Under the pieces are notes generated by a model. That model was not told the DNA's origin and did no database searches. It saw only the letters and a program-made list of their open reading frames with translations. DNA of 64,000 bases from Galeopsis tetrahit (Eukaryota; Streptophyta; Magnoliopsida; Lamiales; Lamiaceae): NCBI GenBank assembly GCA_963675135.1, contig OY776121.1, forward strand, positions 62,636,265 through 62,700,264, given 5' to 3'. Shown here piece after piece: positions 13,671-24,422 of this stretch. The stretch's first letter is position 1, and each line of letters starts with the position of its first letter. A program made the position numbers and the translations under genes.

Positions 13671-13949
13671 TTAATTAATATAATAAACAGAAAATTATTT
13701 CCAATTCCATAATCATAATTCACAAAATCAAGAACCAATTCCAATTTAATATGTTTTCTCTCTCTCTCAATAGGAATTAATCCACCAATTAAATTTGTTT
13801 TCTCTCTCTTCTAATATTGCAGTAATTAATTAAGTCAAATAATTAATTAACGATTAAATTTCAATATTTGCAGTTATAATCCAAAGCTTTAATTAATTAA
13901 TTCATTATCCAATAAATTAAATTAATTAATAGATATTCTGTTCTGCGAT

Positions 13950-14626
13950 TGTTGGAAACTTCTTACGCCGTGTAAACTGCAACCTGCAATATCGAAAATT
14001 TCAGATAACAAATATGATAACACAAATAAGTCGAGTCAAGGGAAACCCTTTTCCCGCAGAACAGAATACGCCCAGGATAGTGCTCGACTGTTACGACGTT
14101 CCGTTCCCAAAGGTAAAACGACTTTTACTTCTTACACAGTAGCACCACTGTATAAGAAGTCTCGGCGAACGTACTTAGTACGAACTGAACACTCTCGGAT
14201 ATAAATCCGGCACAAGAAAGAACAGTGTAAGGCTTTCGGGAGCTCAACACACTGCGTAGGGACGAGAGGAGAGTAGAAGGGTAGAGGGGCGAATTTCAGC
14301 GTAAGGATTTATGAGGGAAGAGTCTGATATTTATAGGCAGAAGAAACCCTAGGAGGTTGTTGAGAAGATCGTGGGAATATTGAGAAAATCGTAGGAAATC
14401 ACGAAAATATCTCTTACGTGGATAAGTCTTGAAGACTAAATCTTGAAGACCAAGTTCAACAATTAATTTCTCACTCACCTTAACTCGGTTTTGAGATATT
14501 AAATATACCACGTTCATCTACTCCGCGAGTAGATCGACTGTGTCACGTTCAATTATTTCTTAATTAACGTTTAGTCCGTCTAACATCAGGGTGTCAAAAC
14601 CCAATTAATTCCCATTAATTCCAACA
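13950..14626 (-). repeat. 5' LTR of the minus-strand copia element
   Basis: Copy of 8289-8977 without the 12-bp block. Its internal edge (minus strand) is followed by ATCGCAGAACAG, not by a TGG-starting primer-binding site. Confidence 0.92.
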
Positions 14627-14631
14627 CCAAT

Positions 14632-15339
14632 TTGATAGAGTAGAACTCAGGATGAATGAGTGATCAAACATAGATCAGATGAAAATAAAATTTATACCCA
14701 GTAAATATAAATTCGATTGTATATCTACCAAATAATCGAAAGATATATCACATGCAATTTAATTTGATTCGTTTAAGATATTCAGGTTTAAATTGATCAT
14801 ATTTTTGTAGCAACTCAAATTTTTTTAGAATTAAATATTCAAATATATCTATCAAACGTACGATACCTAATTGGATTAAGTAAGATGATTTTTTTTTCTC
14901 AAAAATTACAAAAATAATTCTTGAAAAAAAAAAGTTGTGGGGAGGGTGTTTTTTTTTTTTCTTTCTAATTTACGAATATTTAGAAACATGCCAGTCAAAT
15001 AATAAAAAATTATTCAAGTGAATTAAGAATATGGAATAAATTGACATATTAATTACTTTGACAAAATATTTTGAGAAATTCGTCGTAACTTGTACTACGT
15101 TTATAAGTATGATTCATTTAACACAAGTTTTATAAAATATTGATCATTTATATATAAAATAGATAGGTAAAGTAAAAAGTGAAGAAGGTATAAAATTTGG
15201 CATTTTACATCAAGACGGTTCCAAAATAAAATAAAATAATTAACTTATTTATCATTTAGGTATAAAATAGATATGTAAAGTAAATAATTCATTTGACTTA
15301 TTCTTCGAACTTGATGGGCCTCAGCTTTATTTTGTTTCT
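14632..15339. other. AT-rich non-coding stretch
   Basis: No coding potential seen. It contains two similar copies of a TATAAAATAGATATGTAAAGTA-like segment (about 15150 and 15260), a small local duplication. Confidence 0.55.
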
Positions 15340-15348
15340 TTTTTGTTT

Positions 15349-15582
15349 GGGTTTGATTATATGCACCTCCATTTCACATGGATACACTCTTTCGATTGAT
15401 GCACCTCCTCTAAAATCGGTTTAAGATAGATGCATCCCCTTAATTATTATAAATATCATTTCCTCCATAAAATATTTATTACTATCCACACCCCCATATA
15501 AAACTCTAATGTCTTCTTCATTCTCATTCCTCCCCCAAACAACTCAACCACCAGCCGTCGCCGCCCTTGCGACCAAATCGGT

Positions 15583-15622
<40 letters not shown>

Positions 15623-16363
15623 CCGCGGCCGCCCCCTCCCTTCTCTCCCTCTCTTCACGGCGCGGTCCCCTCCCTCGGTCGTCGCCGCCGAGCTCCCTTT
15701 ACTGTAAATAAAATAAAAAAAAAACTTCTCAGCGGCCGCGTGGCCGCCCCCTCTCTCTTCTCTCCATCTCTTAACCGGTGCGGCCCCCACCCCACCCCGA
15801 TTCGCCGCCGACGCCGGCCCATCCCACCCCAGGTTTGTCCGCTCCAAATTTTAATTTTAGGTTTTCTGCTTTTGCAGAAACTCACCCTTTTATTTCTTTT
15901 TCGACTATGTAATGTCGACCAAATATACTCTCGTCGAAAAATTGTTGTCGACGAGGGTGTATTTGGTCGACATTACATGGTCAAATTTTTAAAAAAAAAT
16001 TTTTTTATTTTTTTCGACCATATACACTCCCGTCGACAACGATGTGTCGACGAGAGTGAATATAGTCGACACTGGTTGGTCAAATTTTATAAAAAAAATT
16101 GTGATTTTTTTAAGTATATATTGGAATTTATTGATTTTTTTTGGTTTAATAGACGTCGGAAATGGTGTCGGCGACGGTCGGAAGTAGTGGTTTAGGTGGA
16201 AGGTGAAAAAAAATGACAGTAGGGAGGGTGCGTTTAGTAGGGGGTGCATCTAGTAACCTGTATTTTAAAGAAGGGTATTTCTGATATTTTGTCCTATTAT
16301 TTTATTAATATACTGAAAGGGGGAGTGCATCTCTCCGAAATGGAGGTGCGTATAGTCAAATCC
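15349..16363. mobile_element. Mutator-like non-autonomous element with GC-rich interior
   Basis: The ends are inverted: the left begins GGGTTTGATTATATGCACC and the right, reverse-complemented, begins GGATTTGACTATACGCACC. The similarity goes on in degenerate form for about 45 bp. The flanks are a perfect 9-bp TSD, TTTTTGTTT (15340-15348 and 16364-16372). A 9-bp TSD with long inverted repeats is the mark of Mutator-like elements (MULEs). No transposase is encoded. The interior has a GC-rich block (about 15540-15840), an (AT)n tract (about 15587-15620) and two hairpins (15905-16080). A 228-residue open frame from 15509 is Pro/Arg-rich low complexity and is probably chance. The GC-rich block could be captured gene sequence, as in Pack-MULEs. 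Confidence 0.85.
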
Positions 16364-16440
16364 TTTTTGTTTTTCTTCTGGAAACAACAAGCCCAACCCA
16401 TTTTTTAAGAATAATGATTGGGGTCAACCAATTGCTTTTA

Positions 16441-16910
16441 GACTCCGGTTATTTACACTTACAATTGATAGATACACCCGCTCAATTAATAGCTTCAACC
16501 CCATTCGTCCATTCGCTTTCATTTCCGTAGTTTTTTTTTTTCGTTTGATCATCAGTTTCAAAAAATGTTGCTCATTCTGGTATTCTTGGACCCCAAAAAG
16601 AATATTTGGCTGAATGCCCACAATGATTTTCGGCTTATGTTAAACGAACAGGGTCATTATTCTGTTTTTTTTTTCCCTTTAATCTGATTTCTACAATAAA
16701 AAAATTAGCTCAATTTAAAAAAAAAAAAAAATGCAATCTATGTTTTTTACACTCAACAGCAAATTTTTCTAAACAAAAACATTAGGATTTGAATTTGAGT
16801 AAATTAAGTTAATATAGATTTAAGGGTAATATAGTATCTTACAATTGCATTAAAATAAAAAATATATAGTGGATGTATCTATTAATTATAGAAGTGCAAA
16901 TAACGGGCTC
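16441..16910. mobile_element. Short Mutator-like MITE
   Basis: Left end GACTCCGGTTATTTACAC and right end (reverse complement) GAGCCCGTTATTTGCAC form terminal inverted repeats that extend to ATAGATACA. They are flanked by a perfect 9-bp TSD, TTGCTTTTA (16432-16440 and 16911-16919). The element is 470 bp and has no coding content. It sits 68 bp beyond the previous Mutator-like element, downstream of the synaptotagmin gene. Confidence 0.82.
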
Positions 16911-16919
16911 TTGCTTTTA

Positions 16920-17252
16920 ACTTGTTTGGAAACACGAAGCCCTAATCAGTAACCATGTTTTTTTTAATTTTTTATGAAGGTTGTCAATCTTCTATTCTTA
17001 AAAATTAATTCATAATTCAATAAAATAATTTTAAAGAGCCCCTGATAATAAACCAAGTGACAACCAACAATTCAGTTCAATTTACATGACAACAAGACCA
17101 CACTTTGTTGTCAAATCTTTTCATAATGAAAATGACTAATTTAGCCTCCAAAAATGTATACCTCATGTACTTTATGCATGACGTTTCCCTCATGCCTGCA
17201 CTTTGACGGAGTTCACCTGATTCATTACTACAAGTATCCCTCATGCCTTTTG
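16920..17252 (-). other. Likely 3' untranslated and downstream region of the synaptotagmin gene
   Basis: It lies directly after the stop codon of the minus-strand SYT3-like gene. No other feature is visible. A poly(A) site cannot be placed from sequence alone. Confidence 0.4.
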
Positions 17253-20200
17253 TCATATGGTTTTCCATCGCAATTCCACGTGTATAACTCCATTCTTGGA
17301 ATCAATCAAATGGTATTTCTGATTAATACGTCCATTGTGTACTACATCAGCAAGGTTAATATCCACATGTCCTAAAGATTCCTACAATGAACAAGAATCA
17401 AAGAGGGGAGGTTTGTAGTTATACCTTAACTACGAGTCGTTAAAAAAAAGTAGACGAAAGGATGAGCAAACCTTCGAATGGAAGCTGATGCTTGTCCGTT
17501 TACTCATAACCTTTATATGTAACTTGTCTTGCAGCGGAGGCTCTTCTAGCATGAATTGGAACTCTTCATTCCATAGAGGGTTCCGACTTTTTCTTATCAT
17601 CTAAACCCACAAGTTTTCAGTTAAAAGAGACTAAAACAAATGCAATTTGAATGTTGCTCGAGTGATAACTTATATTCAATACAAGTCATCAAGTCATCAC
17701 TCGAGCAACCTTCAAACTGCCCAACTTTAGGGATGCAACTGATACTCAAGTTGGTATATCGATTCACAATTATCCAAAAAATATGATTTTGATTACAATT
17801 AAGCCAAAAAAAGGCGTACCTTTGATTTCTTTGTTTCACCTCTAAAGATCAATACAACATAAGGATTATTATGACGTGATCCTTCTACATCCTGTGCCCC
17901 TTGGACGGTCACTAAAAGTAGGCCTGCTCCCATTGTGCTTATATTGCTCGGTACCCTGTCCATTATGCTGTCTTTCCTACTGAAGCTGTCCAAAAGTCCA
18001 CTAAAACTGTCGTTGTCCTCTCTAAACGGGGCGTATTTAAGCTCAAGAAAGAGCTGCCCTCTTTGCTTCTTGTTGTGAAGATCAGTGACACTTGTATCTT
18101 TTAACAAATCGAGCGTTACTTCTTTTGTCTCATTTGGAATCAGCATTTTCAGAGGAAAAACTTGGGTCCCCAATCTATCATGTGAGCCTACCTGTTAGTT
18201 CGTTACACAATGCCAAAAGTATTAAGCTTAAGCTTGTATGCCTCATGTGATATCTTCTTTGTTAGTATCAAGAAAACAGTTACTACCTTGTCCCAATCGA
18301 AGACATTTATATGAAGCATTTGAGATTGAGGCTCTTTGACTGAAATCTTGAACTCCTCGTTCCACTCAGGATTCAATGTCTTCTTCTTGACAGTGGTTTT
18401 CTTGGCTGGGAGGTTATCTCCACTGAGGCTGAGCTTAACATAAGGATCAGATAAGCCCAGTAAGTCCTTCTTCAGAAGCTTCATTGCTCGTACAACTTTC
18501 ACATGCAGAATTCCAACGGGCTTCTTTATTGCCACCCTGGAAAAAACAGAGAAAAATTCAGAGATCATAATAACACTCTATATGTAAAGTAAACGAGCAA
18601 CTCACGTTGAAGCATCAAGAACTGGTATTTCTAGAGACTTGGGCCAAAGGTAAAGACTAGCAACTTCCTTTTTAACCCTTTCCTGCCAACAAGATTGAAC
18701 AAGAGATTGTTAATTTAAGTACAGAAATTGGAGAAATTTTGAAAAAAGAAACAAGGAAACAGAGTGTGTTGCCTGAACATATCGATAAATGCCAGGAATG
18801 GACATTACGTCCCCACCCAACACATTTACTCCGAAGTCTATGTGTGGCTGTATGCATAGAAAACAACCGATTAAGACACTACATAGACTCGAAATAATTA
18901 GTTAAAGTCAACATAAACATTAGATTAGTTACCTTCTCCATCAATGATACCACTATGTTGGCAAAACATGGAATGGTAGGGACAAGTGGTTTCATAGTAA
19001 CCCGAGGTGCAGCAAATACTTGCAAGTCGACCAACTGTAAATTAACAATATTAATCATGAGAACATATTATATTCCTTTCACAGGAACTCACAAAACAAC
19101 ATAGTTCTTAATCGTGGAGCATTTGAGGGAGCTTGACTAACCTGAATTGTCACCTTTACAGATGCAACAGTCACCACAACAATTATATTTGGATTCCCTG
19201 CCCATTTGATTGCCGGTTCTATAACCAGTTCCCTCTCGTTCGTTTCACAGACTTTAAGACCTGTCAAGACAAATCAAGAAATTCAAGTTAAAGAGTAACA
19301 CTTTGATGCACTAGTTGCAAATGCAATTTTGACTAAAAATATCAACCAAACGTTTTTTATTTTAAATTTTCGCGAACCATAGGAAAAACGGTAGAGAAGT
19401 ATTATCATGTGATGAAAAAAATCAGTTCACATGGTGAAAAAGTATTAGTTGTATATTGAAAAGGTATTAATATTGTTCAACCTACAAACTAATACTGTCT
19501 TTTGTATGAACTAATATTTTTTTTCATATGAACTAATACTTCTCATTATATTTTTGTTTTTCTGTGAATAAGTTAAATTTGGGTCAAAATTGAGGCAAAG
19601 TAGCACCAATTACACGGTGTAACTGCTGCGTAGAAGTTTTTGCCTATGTCAAAATATTTTGAAAATGAATTTGTATATATATGACTTAAATTTGGGTCAA
19701 AATTGAAAATGAAGTTGTATATTGAAAAGGTATTAAGAACTGCTGCGTAGAAGTTTTTGCCTATGTCAAAATATTCATGGATTTCTCACATGGTTCTAAC
19801 AGATATTATTGAGATGCATTGTCGATAAATCAAGAGTGGGAGCCAAAGAAACTCACCATGAATAGTTGGTGGAAGATTCCCAAGGCTTAGATTCTTGAAC
19901 TCGATAGTTTCTATCTGAAATTTACCAATGTACTCTGCGAATATCGGTTCTGCAGTGCTTCGAATTATGCTGCATATTGCCTGTAATCGTTGATTAATAA
20001 AATACGTCTATTTGGTTAATAAGCATTATAAGTGTGAGAGTAACAAGAATGATACCTTGTCCAAGAAAGGCCACATATCTGATATAAATTTGTTTAACCA
20101 ATCTACCTGCAGAAAACATTCGCCACATCATGTTCTCCAAGTATGCATAATTTATGAATAAATTGGCAGGAGAATAACAAGACGATAGTTATACTCACTC

Positions 20201-21350
20201 GATCATAATCAGGACTCTTCACCCACATGGGAATTTCAGGCATAAGATCTTCTAATGCAACTGCATCAAGCTCACAAAGTGGCCTAATCACCGGATCCTA
20301 GAACCGATTTTACATTAATAAATTCTGAGAATGTTTATCAAACTTAAATCCCACATCATAAATAAATTCTCCAGTTAAATCAAGAATAAGAGGTGATTAT
20401 CCAATGATCCATATTGTATCTAGAAGGTCTCAGGCATCTAATTCCACCTAGCATATAAATAAAACAAAATAGCCAACAAAACTAATTCACATTCGTACTC
20501 TTGGTGACAAAGCTTTTTGTTAAACCTATTTGAAAAAATACCGCCTACTTATTTGAAAAAATATCACCTTCATAGCTCCTAAGTAGGCTTGTTTGGCAGA
20601 CCTCTAACCATCCCTATCTCCTAACTCCTAAGTAGTGATCAAATTCTGGTAAAACATGAAGACTGGACTAATTCAGCATTTGATCATCTTTCTTTCTGAA
20701 AACAATTCCTTCCCCTACATAAAAACAGAAAATCCATGATCGATTTTGGAAAACTATACATAAAGTTCTTGATTGATGACATCAATGTTCATAACTGATT
20801 TCTTTTTCTTTCCCCGTTTAGTGCTCGAAAGGATACCAGATCAATAATTTACACTCATCAATCACAAGATGCAACTGAAATCCTTCACAAAAATTACACG
20901 ACATAAGATTTCAAATATCACACGATCCTGTATGTATATTATGGATTAGATGCCTCAATCTATCTTCGCCAGTTCATCCGAATTCACTTTTCCATTTGCT
21001 ATTTTGCGTTGAATAAATTCAAAATAAATGCAAACGTATAAACGAAAAACATGAAATTCCTACATACAGCAAGCGATCAAACACGCACACATATTCAAAC
21101 TAAACGTTGGATCATATTCTTATCATATACACAAAACAGAAAAGCTAAGAAATAGAAACGGAAAAACCTTTCAAAATTCCCATTCAGTCAATGCAACAGT
21201 AGAATAGCAGAAAACACACAAACAAGTTGCAGCAATTACCTCGACATCTTCCGATTCAGAGTAAATGAAGAAGTAAAAGCCAATAAAAAGACCAAGCGGG
21301 AATCCAATTCCAAAACCAAAAAATCCGAGTAAACTGCTGAAGAACCCCAT
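17253..21350 (-). CDS. SYT3: SYT3-like plant synaptotagmin (ER-plasma membrane tether)
   Basis: Twelve exons, all keeping frame: 21350-21240, 20297-20199, 20106-20056, 19980-19857, 19260-19142, 19034-18933, 18847-18773, 18682-18606, 18536-18287, 18191-17820, 17600-17472 and 17381-17253. The product has 545 residues, close to Arabidopsis SYT3. The start MGFFSSLLGFFGFG opens a hydrophobic N-terminal anchor (about residues 3-33). An SMP lipid-transfer domain follows (about 65-250, with PDYDRVDWLNKF, SLGNLPPT and DFGVNVLGGDVMSIPG). C2A (about 261-370) keeps acidic Ca-site residues D277, D283, D333, D335 and D341. C2B (about 435-540) has NNPYV where loop 1 would carry Asp and lacks the loop-3 DxD, so it probably does not bind calcium classically. 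Intron 7 has a GC donor (CAG/GCAACA); all others are GT-AG. In the family such proteins tether ER to plasma membrane and move lipids; that role is inferred by homology. Confidence 0.95.
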
Positions 21351-24092
21351 TACTCTGTCTCCCTCTCTCAATCTGTCTCTGTAAATGACAGTGCAGGAAT
21401 GGAATTAAATGCCAAAAAACGCAATTAGAGACAAGAAACAGAAAAAAGTAATGATGATCTGTGGTTGATTACGATGGAAACTAAGAAGGAAAAGTTTTCA
21501 ATGAATTTGAAAGTTACGAAGAGACTCAACTGCAAACCGCCAAAAGGAAGACACACGTTCTGCTCATGACTTGGCCAAAAATCGCTACTCTGTTTTTGTG
21601 TGGGTCACCAACGCTATAGCTATAGTCTATAGACTTGTGAGTTAAATGCAATTGATTTTTATTTATTTTATGATTTTCTATAATATCTCCTATTAATACA
21701 GATTTATCCCTCACTATTCTGAGATATTTATTTTTGGCAAATTTTCTCAAAATCTCTCATTTTTTAAAAAAACTAGGAAAAGAAGAGTAATTTGAGTTTG
21801 AAATCGATTTTCCACATTATTTTTGAAACGCAACAATTTAATGAAAATGTGTTATAGTATTTTCACCATAAAAGTTATCCGCTTCACTTTTTTTTTTCCC
21901 AAATTGTATAAGAGGCGGTGTTACGTTTTAAAAGTGATACTGCTATTTTTTTTATTTTTTTTGTTATGTTTGTTATTGATACCGTTGTTACGTTGTTATG
22001 TTTTTTTTTCATTGAATGATACTTGAGTGCACATATATAATTGAAATTGGCAACTCAATGGCATAGGAGAATTTTCTCTTTTCATTTATTTAATCTTATG
22101 TGTTTCTATGCATATTTTTATGTTATGTAAAAAATATTATTTATGTTTAGTTTATTATGTACTTATTTTTTAAAAAAAAATTATGGATCTGATCTATAAT
22201 TATATGCTAATTACTTTATTTTTACTTTGAAAATAGAATCGCCACCTTTTTAAAAAGGAAATCTCAACTTTCAAGTTTTGCGACTATATATTACTATTAA
22301 TTTATACTTTCACCCCTTCAATCTTGTAAATATCATAAATTGACATGAATAAATTGTCAATTCTTAATTCATATGTATATGCGTTTAAGAAAAAAAAAAT
22401 CATATATGATGTTAGTTAGTTGGTTGGTGGAAATATTTCCATATAGTGAATTCAAAATACCTCAAATGAATCATTCATGCTTCTCCATATTAAGAACTGA
22501 CTTATTTCAAAAGTTTACTAGAAAAACAATTACTTAGGATATACACCATTCATCTAGAAAAATAATTTTGCTAAACAAGTTCCAATTACATAATGAAATT
22601 TATATTTCAAAAATCAAAAAGAGTTAATTGTTATTTTGCTAATAATGTGATCGTTTTTATTCTGAATGATTCATTTATGAGTTATGACATTTCTAAGAGG
22701 GTAAATCACATTAAAATTATATCAAATCGGACAAAATGAGAGCCTAAACTATACTGTATATCCATAATTCTCAAAATTGAGTCTTTCAAATTAAGACTCT
22801 TTGTACAAAATAAAGAGAATCAACCTCGCCATGATTAACAACACCACCAATAAGAAGGGCATCCAAATTTTTAAAAGGTAAAATTAGAGGGTTAAATAGA
22901 GATTATACTCGATAAATAAAAATCCATGGAATTTGTGTTTATAAAACATTAATTTTTTTGTATTAATTTAATCCATGGAATTTGTATTTATTAAAAACAT
23001 TATTTTTTTTGTTATAAAACATTATAATAATATCATTTAGAAAAACTTTTGACCTTTTAAGTATAACTATTTTTTTTCTAAATAGTTTTTAGACATATGA
23101 CTTTTGTAATTTATAGAAGGGCGAAGTAAAAGTGTTTGTGCATAATTACAAGTAAGGGTGGATATTCAACTGATTCAATTAATTTTGGGGTGGTTTTCCA
23201 TCGAACCGAAATAATCGAACTTCTTTAAATTATAATCAAAATCAAATTGAACCAAATCGAATTTAAAGAAAAAAGGTTAGTTTTGTTAGTTCGATTTTCT
23301 TGTATAAAATTTTAATTTTTCAGCAATTTTCATATCCAAAGTTATGCAAACATTTTTCTTCCATTCATCACGCTAAAATCAAATTCAGATCACAAACCAA
23401 CTAAAATAAAATAACAAATTCAAATTACAATTACAATCCAAATAAAAATTTTACCAAGTTCATCAAAGTTCACCATGATCAAGTTCATCATAATTCCGGT
23501 CACAAAGTGGGAGGATTTAATGAGTATTGACATAGTTTGGTTACATAAATACTTGTAAAAAAAAAATGAAGCATGATTTTGGATAAAAGTTACTATGAAA
23601 TAGATGTAGTAGTATTTTGGATAGTAATTATTAAGTAATTTTTATTTTATATATATAATATCGGTTGGTTCGATTTATACTGGTTTCATAAAATAAAAAT
23701 CGATCGAACCAATTTATCAAATTTCTTAAAAAATTATAACCGAACCAATTTTTTGACCAAATTAACCGAACCAATTAAACAAAAAATTGTCTATTCAGTT
23801 CCAAAATTCGATTTTCTCAATTGTGTGTCGACTATAATTATTGCTCCCCTTGTTCCATTATTAATTATTTAAATATTTATTAAAGATATACATTTCATTT
23901 TCAATTGAACATTTTTTTTATTTAAAAAAAATAATTTCTTACTCTTTTAAAAGTTTCTCTCAAACCCAAACATCTCGTATTTACACCTCCATGTCATTAC
24001 TTTTTAATTTTTACCCGTTACTAAAAAAAATCTTTCATCCAAAATACTTATAACTCTCCTAAAAATAACTTTATCTTCTTTATTACCTAAAA
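21351..24092. other. Upstream region of the synaptotagmin gene and AT-rich spacer
   Basis: Bases 21351-21500 are the likely 5' untranslated and promoter region; on the minus strand a GAGAGAGGGAGACAGAG purine tract lies just before the ATG. The rest is AT-rich with no coding region. At 23150-23830 there are several AACCGAACCAATT and TCGATTTG-like motifs facing both ways. They look like a decayed non-autonomous transposon, but no TSD could be set. Confidence 0.5.
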
Positions 24093-24111
24093 TAATGTTT
24101 ATGTTAAAACA

Positions 24112-24403
24112 CTCTTTCCGTCCCGTGATTATTTGTACAATTTCCTTAACGGGCGTCCCAACATTATTTGCATACTCTAAAAAAAGAAATAACTCACATA
24201 ATTTTTACCAATATTACCCCTCTTTTATTTTCTTTGAGACCCACAACTTAACTCAATTTATATCTTTAGTCAAATCTCCACTCACTTTAGTCAATAAATT
24301 ACCAATAATACCCCTCATTTATTCTACCTTACACATCACTATATTTTATTTTCTTAATTTTCGTGTCGGTCAAACTATGCACAAAATCCTGGGACGGAGA
24401 GAG
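24112..24403. mobile_element. Stowaway-like MITE flanked by a 19-bp duplication
   Basis: Left end CTCTTTCCGTCCC and right end (reverse complement) CTCTCTCCGTCCC are typical of Stowaway (Tc1/mariner) MITEs, whose consensus is CTCCCTCCGTCCC. There is no TA TSD on the left. Instead the 19 bases TAATGTTTATGTTAAAACA occur on both sides (24093-24111 and 24404-24422). The interior is 292 bp and non-coding. Confidence 0.7.
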
Positions 24404-24422
24404 TAATGTTTATGTTAAAACA

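Larger units (their letters stand above)
8289..14626 (-). mobile_element. Ty1-copia LTR retrotransposon with degenerate pol, minus strand
   Basis: LTRs lie at 8289-8977 (689 bp) and 13950-14626 (677 bp). The size difference is one 12-bp gap near 8920. The TSD is CCAAT on both sides (8284-8288 and 14627-14631). ATCCCCCACATGAG next to the left LTR is the reverse complement of a polypurine tract, so transcription runs right to left and the right copy is the 5' LTR. Pol remains are at 9482-11990. No gag is recognisable; the 5' internal part (12000-13949) holds AT-rich DNA and short tandem motifs. Apart from the gap, the LTRs differ at only a handful of positions, so it looks younger than the 3482-7356 element. 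The two belong to one family: similar polypurine side, shared subterminal sequence and matching LTR blocks. Confidence 0.93.

Noticed and set aside
8635..14517. Two 73-codon frames starting MNVVYLISQNRV
   Set aside because: Same position in the two LTRs of the minus-strand copia element, spanning its own promoter region.
15509..16195. A 228-codon open frame, Pro/Arg-rich
   Set aside because: Lies wholly inside a Mutator-like element, crosses an (AT)n tract read as Ile-Tyr repeats and has no recognisable domain; the opposite strand is open as well.
23150..23830. A TIR element bounded by AACCGAACC-type motifs
   Set aside because: Motifs face both ways, but neither consistent termini nor a TSD could be set.
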